DNA of 22,503 nucleotides. Origin: UBA1189 sp045654565. Its GTDB lineage: Bacteria > Bacteroidota > Bacteroidia > Bacteroidales > Bacteroidaceae. The notes beneath the pieces are model-generated. The model made no database searches. It was not told where the DNA came from and saw nothing but the letters and a program-made list of their open reading frames with translations. Position 1 is the stretch's first letter. Each line of letters starts with the position of its first letter. The translations under genes were made by a program, and so were the position numbers. The DNA lies in the NCBI GenBank assembly GCA_045654565.1, contig JAZONP010000074.1, positions 1 to 22,503 on the forward strand, read 5' to 3'. Below, one piece after another: positions 17,530 to 22,503 of the stretch.

Positions 17530-17572
17530 GCTATTTTTCTTGTCATTTTGTTTGCGCAAAAAGAAAAATAGC
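17530..17572. promoter_or_regulatory. perfect 12-bp inverted repeat bracketing the his -33 box (candidate operator)
   Basis: GCTATTTTTCTT (17530-17541) and AAGAAAAATAGC (17561-17572) are exact reverse complements separated by 19 nt. The spacer contains the -33 TTTG, itself part of the 10-bp palindrome TTTGCGCAAA (17551-17560). The right arm ends one base before the -7 box. The placement suits a DNA-binding regulator; which one is unknown. Confidence 0.6.
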
Positions 17573-17581
17573 ATACCTTTG
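17551..17581 (+). promoter_or_regulatory. promoter of the histidine operon
   Basis: TTTG (17551-17554), a 19-nt spacer and TACCTTTG (17574-17581) match the Bacteroidetes consensus exactly. Transcription should begin around 17586-17590, giving a leader of roughly 205-210 nt before hisG. Confidence 0.8.
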
Positions 17582-17646
17582 CACCTACATAACACTCACA
17601 TAAAGAAGGGTGTTAGATTTTAAGGTTTTTAGAAAGGATAACAACG

Positions 17647-17697
17647 ATGAATCAAACTCGCTTACAACACCATCATCACGCTTATCTTTATAGATAA
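17647..17697 (+). CDS. his operon leader peptide (hisL-like)
   Basis: A 16-residue ORF, MNQTRLQHHHHAYLYR, ends in TAA. The four consecutive His codons (17668-17679) act as the sensor: scarcity of charged tRNA-His would stall a ribosome here and change folding of the downstream RNA. It is too short and biased for any other function and lies between the his promoter and the attenuator terminator. It is analogous to HisL of enterobacteria, which has seven His codons. The match is in mechanism and position, not necessarily descent. Confidence 0.92.
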   Translation: MNQTRLQHHHHAYLYR

Positions 17698-17742
17698 GGT
17701 GAGTGTTGTAGCAGTTTGGATTCATTAAGTAAAGACCGACAG

Positions 17743-17772
17743 AAGACTTGCCTTTGGGTAAGTCTTTTTTTT
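17743..17772 (+). terminator. attenuator terminator upstream of hisG
   Basis: AAGACTTGCC (17743-17752) and GGTAAGTCTT (17757-17766) form a 10-bp stem with one G-T wobble and a TTTG loop. It runs straight into eight T residues (17765-17772). It ends 24 bp before the hisG ATG, so it would terminate transcription before the operon unless an alternative fold forms. Confidence 0.92.
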
Positions 17773-17796
17773 GTTAAATGACAATCAATTAGCACT

Positions 17797-18648
17797 ATGA
17801 TACGAATAGCTATTCAGTCAAAAGGACGACTCAACGAACAGAGCGTAGAACTGCTGCAAGATGCAGGTTTGAATGTAAACGACCAAAAGCGCAAGTTTCT
17901 TGACCGCGTGGACAACTTCCCCATCGAGATCCTTTATCTGCGCGATGACGATATCCCAGAGGTAGTAGCCGACGGCTCAGCCGATATCGGCATTGTGGGA
18001 TACAATGAGGTGGCCGAGACCGGGGCAGCCGTAAACATCGTACGCCAATTAGGCTTCGGGGGCTGCCGTATCTCACTCGCCATTCCTAAAGCAGACGAAT
18101 ACACTTCACCCCAATATTTCCAGAGCAAGAGCATCGCCACCTCATACCCCAATATCCTACGCCGCTTTCTTGCCGAGCAGGGGGTAGAAGCCTCGGTACG
18201 TATAATTAAAGGCTCCGTAGAGATAGCCCCTGCAGCGGGTATTGCCGATGCCATCTTCGACATTGTTTCGTCAGGAGGCACACTTGTATCGAATGGATTA
18301 AAGGAGGTGGAACGTGTCATTCACTCCGAGGCCGTGCTCATTGCCAACCCCCATCTGACTCCTGAGAAACAGACCATACTCGACTCCTTGCTATTCCGCA
18401 TTGACGCCGTAACCAATAGTCGGGGAAAGAAGTATATCCTCATGAACCTTCCCACTGCCAAGGTTGACGAAGCCATCGCCATCCTTCCTGCCATGCGTAG
18501 CCCGTCAGTAATGCCTTTGGCAGACAGCGCCTGGTGCTCATTGCACTCCGTAGTCAAGGCCGACGAATTGTGGGATAAAATCGAGCGTCTCAAACAGATC
18601 GGCGCCGAAGGCATCCTCGTTTTGGATTTAGATAAGGTAATAGAATAA
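17797..18648 (+). CDS. hisG: ATP phosphoribosyltransferase, long form (HisG)
   Basis: A 283-residue enzyme catalysing the first step of histidine synthesis, the condensation of ATP with PRPP. The N-terminus IRIAIQSKGRL and the PRPP-binding segment GSVEIAPAAG...ADAIFDIVSSGGT (residues 139-162) are diagnostic. The length and a C-terminal ACT-like domain (about residues 205-283, ending ILVLDLDKVIE) identify the long, hexameric form. That form is normally feedback-inhibited by histidine through this domain and needs no HisZ partner. Expression is probably controlled by the attenuator directly upstream, so both transcription and activity would respond to histidine. A 138-bp spacer separates it from hisD-hisC. 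Confidence 0.97.
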   Translation: MIRIAIQSKGRLNEQSVELLQDAGLNVNDQKRKFLDRVDNFPIEILYLRDDDIPEVVADGSADIGIVGYNEVAETGAAVNIVRQLGFGGCRISLAIPKADEYTSPQYFQSKSIATSYPNILRRFLAEQGVEASVRIIKGSVEIAPAAGIADAIFDIVSSGGTLVSNGLKEVERVIHSEAVLIANPHLTPEKQTILDSLLFRIDAVTNSRGKKYILMNLPTAKVDEAIAILPAMRSPSVMPLADSAWCSLHSVVKADELWDKIERLKQIGAEGILVLDLDKVIE

Positions 18649-18653
18649 ACATC

Positions 18654-18760
18654 ATTTATAATTTGACAATGTACTATCTGCGGGGTGATTTAATCATTTA
18701 ATGATTCTGAACGGATTTTGCAAACTGTCAAAATAGCTAAATGGTACATAAATTGTAAAT
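18654..18760. repeat. hisG-hisD spacer with long inverted repeat and AAATAGC iterations
   Basis: The left arm (18654-18674) holds an 11-mer, a gaca bulge and ATGTAC. The right arm (18744-18760) holds GTACAT followed by an 11-mer complementary to the left one with one wobble. AAATAGC also occurs three times in and just after this spacer. No -7 promoter box or U-tract is evident, so this looks like degenerate Bacteroidales spacer repeats that could form an RNA stem within the operon. Confidence 0.55.
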
Positions 18761-18786
18761 AGCAAATGAATAAATAGCACATAAGT

Positions 18787-21153
18787 ATGCTGCAAACCTA
18801 TATCAACCCTTCCCTCTCCCAATGGTCCTTGCTCACGCAGCGCGCTACAGACGAGGACAGCATCATCGAGAAGCGCGTGAGTACCATTTTAGAGCGCGTA
18901 CGCCAGGGTGGCGATGAGGCCCTTCGTGCTATCACCACAGAAATCGACGGCCGCTGCCCCGAATCGCTACAGGTCAGCGAAGCAGAGTTTGCCGAGGCTG
19001 TAGCATTAGTGAGCGACGAACTCAAGGCAGCTATCCGTCAAGCCACTGCCAACATCAGCGCCTTCCACCGCACTCAGCAGATACCCGCAGCCAATGTGCA
19101 CACCATGCCAGGTGTACACTGTCGTCGGCGCATGCTACCCATCCGTCGCGTAGGTCTCTACATTCCAGGCGGTAGCGCCCCACTCTTTTCCACCATCCTC
19201 ATGCTGGCCCTACCAGCAAAGATTGCTGGATGCGAAGATATTGTATTATGTACCCCATGCGACCGCACCTCGGGCAAGGTCAACCCCGTAGTGCTCTACA
19301 CAGCACTGCAGTGCGGTGTGCATACCATCTATAAACTTGGTGGGGCCCAAGCCATTGCCGCCATGGCCTATGGCACCGAGAGCATCCACCGCGTCTACAA
19401 AATCTTTGGCCCCGGCAACCGCTATGTCACCAAGGCCAAGCAGATAGTGAGCAGCCAAGGCACAGCCATCGATATGCCTGCAGGCCCCTCTGAGGTAATG
19501 GTTATGGCTGACGAGACGGCACGCCCCGACTTCGTGGCCGCAGACTTTCTCTCTCAAGCCGAGCATGGTCCCGACAGCCAGTCTATCCTCGTGTGCAACA
19601 GTCCCGACTTAGCCAATCAAGTCGAGACAGAGATTACGAGCCAGTTAGCCTTGCTACCCCGTGCCGACATTGCCACTCGTTCCTTAGAGAATAGCCGCAT
19701 CGTAGTGTTCGATAAGGTGAATACGATGATTGACTTTGCCAACGAATACGCTGCCGAGCACCTCATCATCGCCATGAACGATGCATGGAGCATAGCCGAC
19801 CGCATCACCGCCGCAGGAAGCATCTTCGTGGGGCACTACTCCCCCGAGAGTGCGGGTGACTACGCCTCGGGCACCAACCACACCTTGCCTACCATGGGCC
19901 TCGCCAACGCCTATAGCGGCATCGGGCTTGATAGTTTCATGCACGCCATCACGTACCAAGAGCTCACCCAAGAAGGGCTGAACACCCTCGGCAACACCAT
20001 CATCCAGATGGCAGAAGCCGAAGGGCTTGACGCTCACGCCAATGCTGTAAAGGTGCGCTTCGCTTCGGAGAGCACAGAAAACTCAGAGAACTCCAATTCT
20101 TCATTTTCAATTCTCAATTCTCAATTGGATAAAGTCCGACCCAACATCGCCGCCCTGAAGCCCTATTCTACAGCACGAGACGAATATAAGGGCATCATCG
20201 GGATCTACCTTGACGCCAATGAAAACCCCTTCGAGAATGGATACAATCGTTATCCTTCGACAACATTGAAGGCTCAGGTACGTAACACCATCGCAGAGAA
20301 GAAGGGTATCGCCTCCTCACGTCTCTTCCTCGGTAATGGCAGCGACGAAGCCATCGACCTACTGTTCCGCATCTTCTGCCGCCCAGGAGTGGATAATGCC
20401 ATCAGCATTGCTCCCACCTATGGCATGTATAGCGTGTGTGCGGCCATCAACGATGTCGAGTATCGCGAGGTGATGCTGGGCAAGGATTTCTCATTGCCCG
20501 TAGACGGACTGCTCGATGCTGCTGATGAGCAGAGCAAACTACTCTTTGTGTGCTCGCCCAATAACCCCACAGCCAATGCCTATCCGCGTGAGCAGCTCCT
20601 CACACTCGTGCAGCAGTTCCCGGGCATCGTGGTGGTCGACGAGGCTTACATCGACTTCTCCTCCGTGCCTAGCATGGTGGAACTCATCGACGAATACCCT
20701 AACCTCATCGTCCTACAGACACTCTCCAAGGCTTACGGCCTCGCAGGCCTACGCATGGGGCTTGCCATGGCACACGAACGCATTATCAGCATCTTCGAAC
20801 AGGTGAAGTATCCCTACAATATTGGCGCCGATACCTTGGCACTTGCTCTCCGCCTCCTTGAGACCGATATCACCCCGCAGGTAGAGACTCTCATTGCCGA
20901 GCGCGAACGTGTGGCTGCAGTTCTCAGCGCCCTACCCTATGTTGAAAAGGTTTATCCCAGCGACGCGAACTTCCTTCTCGTAAAGGTCGAGCATGCGCGA
21001 GAACTATACGAACATCTCATTTCTCGCGAACTAATCGTGCGCGACCGCTCCCGTACCCCAGGTTGTGAAGGAGCCCTACGTATCACCATCGGAACGCCTG
21101 AAGAAAACGATAGGCTTATTGCGGAAATGTCACAACATAAGCAAGGGGAATAA
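18787..21153 (+). CDS. hisD-hisC: fused histidinol dehydrogenase / histidinol-phosphate aminotransferase (HisD-HisC)
   Basis: One 788-residue frame encodes two complete enzymes normally made from separate genes. Residues 1-427 are HisD, the NAD-dependent last step: zinc ligands Q257, H260, D358 and H417 and catalytic E324-H325 are all present and align with the E. coli residues (259, 262, 360, 419, 326, 327). Residues 448-788 are HisC, a PLP-dependent class I/II aminotransferase: NENPF, GSDEAIDL, SPNNPTA and the Schiff-base lysine K648 in TLSKAYGLAGLRMG. The linker (428-447, ESTENSENSNSS...) is low-complexity and encoded by spacer-like repeat DNA. No internal stop was seen. Both halves keep their active sites, so each is probably functional. 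A natural fusion is more likely than an assembly error but needs read support. Confidence 0.93.
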   Translation: MLQTYINPSLSQWSLLTQRATDEDSIIEKRVSTILERVRQGGDEALRAITTEIDGRCPESLQVSEAEFAEAVALVSDELKAAIRQATANISAFHRTQQIPAANVHTMPGVHCRRRMLPIRRVGLYIPGGSAPLFSTILMLALPAKIAGCEDIVLCTPCDRTSGKVNPVVLYTALQCGVHTIYKLGGAQAIAAMAYGTESIHRVYKIFGPGNRYVTKAKQIVSSQGTAIDMPAGPSEVMVMADETARPDFVAADFLSQAEHGPDSQSILVCNSPDLANQVETEITSQLALLPRADIATRSLENSRIVVFDKVNTMIDFANEYAAEHLIIAMNDAWSIADRITAAGSIFVGHYSPESAGDYASGTNHTLPTMGLANAYSGIGLDSFMHAITYQELTQEGLNTLGNTIIQMAEAEGLDAHANAVKVRFASESTENSENSNSSFSILNSQLDKVRPNIAALKPYSTARDEYKGIIGIYLDANENPFENGYNRYPSTTLKAQVRNTIAEKKGIASSRLFLGNGSDEAIDLLFRIFCRPGVDNAISIAPTYGMYSVCAAINDVEYREVMLGKDFSLPVDGLLDAADEQSKLLFVCSPNNPTANAYPREQLLTLVQQFPGIVVVDEAYIDFSSVPSMVELIDEYPNLIVLQTLSKAYGLAGLRMGLAMAHERIISIFEQVKYPYNIGADTLALALRLLETDITPQVETLIAERERVAAVLSALPYVEKVYPSDANFLLVKVEHARELYEHLISRELIVRDRSRTPGCEGALRITIGTPEENDRLIAEMSQHKQGE
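20084..20126. repeat. TCAATTC heptamer repeat and AGAACTCC unit inside the HisD-HisC linker
   Basis: TCAATTC is repeated at 20107-20113 and 20114-20120, with a partial third copy to 20126. It is preceded by AGAGAACTCC, close to the reverse complement of the GGAGTTCTGG unit seen at 12547 and 12571. The composition differs from the surrounding GC-richer coding DNA and resembles Bacteroidales intergenic repeats. Confidence 0.75.
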
Positions 21154-21194
21154 TAAAGGAAGCACTGCTTTGAAGCAGTGCTTCCTTTATTATT
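21149..21194. terminator. bidirectional terminator between hisD-hisC and the DUF6359-like gene
   Basis: A perfect 22-bp inverted repeat (21149-21170 and 21173-21194), with core AAGGAAGCACTGCTT and AT-rich ends, provides a U-rich tail in both directions. It contains the hisD-hisC stop codon and directly abuts the stop codon of the convergent gene, so both genes end at one shared hairpin. Confidence 0.9.
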
Positions 21195-22220
21195 CTATTC
21201 AATTGAGAAATAGTAGTCTTCGATTATGATACCGCTTCCGATAGGCTCCTCTTTTCCTTTAGGGATAGCAATACATCCATTAAGACTTCTGTATGGAGCC
21301 ATGCGCCCTTTAACGATTAGCGACCGATGAAAGTTCTCCGGCTTATAATAGAGGCTTACAACTTGCTGTATATACGAACCATTCTCTAACTCTACCGCTA
21401 TCACTCTATCGGGATTCTGCTCAGTTAGATTATCAGCGAGTACAACATTGGTTTTGGCTGTAGCCTTTATGCCTGCTGTGTCGCAATATAATTTTCTATT
21501 CGAGGTGGTGTACCCAATGATATAGCCCTTGATGTATACCTGATTGTACTCCGTTTCGCTCTGCAACTTTATCCCCTCTGCAATCGTTAAAGTGTCTTGC
21601 CTTGTCGCATCGGGGTCGTGAGGTGTGTCAGGATTCTCCGGGTCACTAGTTTCTTCTTCGTTCTCACTATCGTCCTCACTAGGTTTTTCCGGAATCACTT
21701 CATCTTCAAAAATGTAATCCTCCACCTCTTTCATTCCCACTACTTTGTAGTACAATGTAATATCTCCTTGCAGGCGGATCTTGCGATGGTAGTTATCAGG
21801 ATTGTCGTAAAGATTCAGATCGTCACGTTCAATAGAGTTTGTAGGCAGTTCTACTGGAAGACAATACAAATAATCGTAATCTTTGCCCGTAGGAAATGTA
21901 TCCGCAAGAAGAATGTTTGACAAAGTAGTAGCTTTTGGCGTAAAGTCACATCCGTTCTTCATGGAGCCGCTAACGCACCCTACAATATACCCTTCAATCC
22001 ATACCTCCTTACCACGGCCCAAGGTCTGTACTTCACCAATAGAATAAGGAGACTCATAAGTCCCTTCATGGATAATGGGCACCGAATCTCTCCTATGTGG
22101 GGTATCTTGCCCTGTTACTGAGTTAGACGCCTCATCCTCTTCGAGAATAACAGGGCCAGTGCATGCAGCAAACCCAACAATACAGCACAACAGCAACGAT
22201 ATGTAAAACGGACGTTTCAT
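21195..22220 (-). CDS. lipoprotein with two DUF6359-like domains
   Basis: A 341-residue lipoprotein on the minus strand. I chose ATG 22220 because it gives MKRPFYISLLLCCIVGFAAC, with lipobox FAAC and lipidated C20; the frame extends upstream to 22364 without a signal. Residues 53-175 hold one module (VWIEGYIVGCV ... NILLADTF ... LPVELP ... LQGDITLYY) and residues 208-341 a second, diverged copy (VYIKGYIIGYT ... NVVLADN ... IAVELENG ... VKGRMAPY). An acidic linker (172-206) rich in E, D and P joins them. The pattern resembles DUF6359, an OB-fold-like domain of Bacteroidales surface proteins with no known function; the family assignment is from memory. Surface exposure is likely but unproven. 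It is divergent from the aldolase gene. Confidence 0.85.
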   Translation of the reverse strand: MKRPFYISLLLCCIVGFAACTGPVILEEDEASNSVTGQDTPHRRDSVPIIHEGTYESPYSIGEVQTLGRGKEVWIEGYIVGCVSGSMKNGCDFTPKATTLSNILLADTFPTGKDYDYLYCLPVELPTNSIERDDLNLYDNPDNYHRKIRLQGDITLYYKVVGMKEVEDYIFEDEVIPEKPSEDDSENEEETSDPENPDTPHDPDATRQDTLTIAEGIKLQSETEYNQVYIKGYIIGYTTSNRKLYCDTAGIKATAKTNVVLADNLTEQNPDRVIAVELENGSYIQQVVSLYYKPENFHRSLIVKGRMAPYRSLNGCIAIPKGKEEPIGSGIIIEDYYFSIE

Positions 22221-22311
22221 AACGGTTGCGAAGTAACAAATAATTTGTGGCAAAAGCAAATTAACCCATTGTTTTTGTTCTCTATAATTAGGTAATACAG
22301 AAAATAAGTTA

Positions 22312-22319
22312 TAAATTTG
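22312..22319 (+). promoter_or_regulatory. -7 box of the aldolase gene promoter
   Basis: TAAATTTG is a perfect TAnnTTTG box 44 bp upstream of the ATG at 22364. No strong -33 TTTG lies at the usual distance. Confidence 0.5.
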
Positions 22320-22363
22320 CAGCGGAATATAATATGTGTAACCATATAATTTTTTAAGTAACA

Positions 22364-22503
22364 ATGATTAGCTACAAAGAATTGGGCCTCGTGAACACCA
22401 AAGAGATGTTCAAAAAGGCAATGGAAGGCGGCTACGCTATCCCCGCATTCAACTTCAACAACATGGAGCAGCTCCAGGCTATCGTACAGGCAGCCGTTGA
22501 GAC
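22364..22503 (+). CDS. fba: class II fructose-1,6-bisphosphate aldolase (N-terminal fragment)
   Basis: The first 46 codons are present and the rest lies beyond the window edge. MISYKELGLVNTKEMF followed by GGYAIPAFNFNNMEQLQAI is the characteristic N-terminus of zinc-dependent class II aldolases, which cleave fructose-1,6-bisphosphate to dihydroxyacetone phosphate and glyceraldehyde-3-phosphate in glycolysis. The AFNFNN segment is the conserved early strand of the barrel. The zinc-binding histidines are outside the window. A perfect -7 box precedes it. Confidence 0.9.
   Translation, partial: MISYKELGLVNTKEMFKKAMEGGYAIPAFNFNNMEQLQAIVQAAVE

Larger units (their letters stand above)
17588..17772 (+). 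promoter_or_regulatory. histidine-operon attenuator leader RNA
   Basis: The transcribed leader contains a short ORF with four His codons in a row, a large hairpin built from that ORF and its downstream flank, and an intrinsic terminator ahead of hisG. Together these are the classic signs of ribosome-mediated attenuation by charged tRNA-His. The ORF hairpin pairs ACAACAC (17664-17670) with GTGTTGT (17703-17709), TCAC with GTGA, and CTTATC with GATAAG. Outer pairing joins the ATGAATC region (17647) to GGATTCAT (17718-17725). An upstream segment, AACACTCAC (17591-17599), can pair with either GGGTGTT (17608-17614) or GTGAGTGTT (17699-17707). I could not find a strong antiterminator; the best candidate is TTAAGT against ACTTG, about 5 bp. 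Confidence 0.85.

Noticed and set aside
18720..18786. AAATAGC repeats as a CRISPR-like or iteron array
   Set aside because: The units are only 7 bp, irregularly spaced, and lie in typical low-complexity Bacteroidales spacer DNA.
22221..22364. Upstream extension of the DUF6359-like lipoprotein to 22364
   Set aside because: The extension would bury the lipoprotein signal sequence and overlap the aldolase promoter and start codon.

Overview
The window looks like a chromosomal segment from a member of the Bacteroidales, most likely Prevotellaceae-like. The placement is an inference. It rests on repeated matches to the Bacteroidetes promoter pattern (TTTG, about 20 nt, TAnnTTTG), on families largely confined to that phylum (a PorT-type barrel, a tandem DUF6359-like lipoprotein, a DUF3316-like barrel, a Cbp1-like coiled-coil lipoprotein), and on Bacteroidetes-type ParC and class II aldolase sequences. 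No phage, insertion sequence, CRISPR array, tRNA or rRNA was seen.

Layout. 1-4298 (-): a very large secreted multidomain protein whose C-terminus lies outside the window. 4299-4832: a divergent promoter region. 4833-7511 (+): parC (topoisomerase IV subunit A). It converges on a secreted GH31 glycosidase at 7674-11504 (-), with two back-to-back terminators between them. 11699-13642 (+): an exported DUF3316-like barrel and an S41-peptidase lipoprotein. 13882-16325 (+): nfo, a Cbp1-like lipoprotein and a YjjG-type nucleotidase in a compact operon-like run. 16388-16558 (-): a 56-residue 2[4Fe-4S] ferredoxin. 16702-17451 (+): a PorT-family protein. 17551-21153 (+): a histidine biosynthesis operon with a strong promoter, a leader peptide carrying four consecutive His codons, an attenuator terminator, hisG, and a single gene encoding HisD fused to HisC. 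21195-22220 (-): a tandem DUF6359-like lipoprotein. 22364-end (+): the start of a class II fructose-bisphosphate aldolase gene.

The most notable unit is the histidine operon. Its leader shows the hallmarks of transcription attenuation. The whole leader ORF can fold into one long hairpin, and a perfect 12-bp inverted repeat brackets the -33 box. The second gene is an uninterrupted HisD-HisC fusion. The inter-domain linker is encoded by degenerate repeat DNA (TCAATTC heptamers plus an AGAACTCC unit) that looks like spacer sequence. The same two repeat types occur just upstream of, and inside, the signal-peptide codons of the S41 lipoprotein. Intergenic repeat DNA therefore appears to have been drawn into coding sequence twice within 8 kb.

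The remaining genes are housekeeping functions (topology, DNA repair, nucleotide clean-up, redox, glycolysis) interleaved with envelope proteins. There is no SusC/SusD pair, so the GH31 enzyme is not part of a visible polysaccharide utilisation locus.
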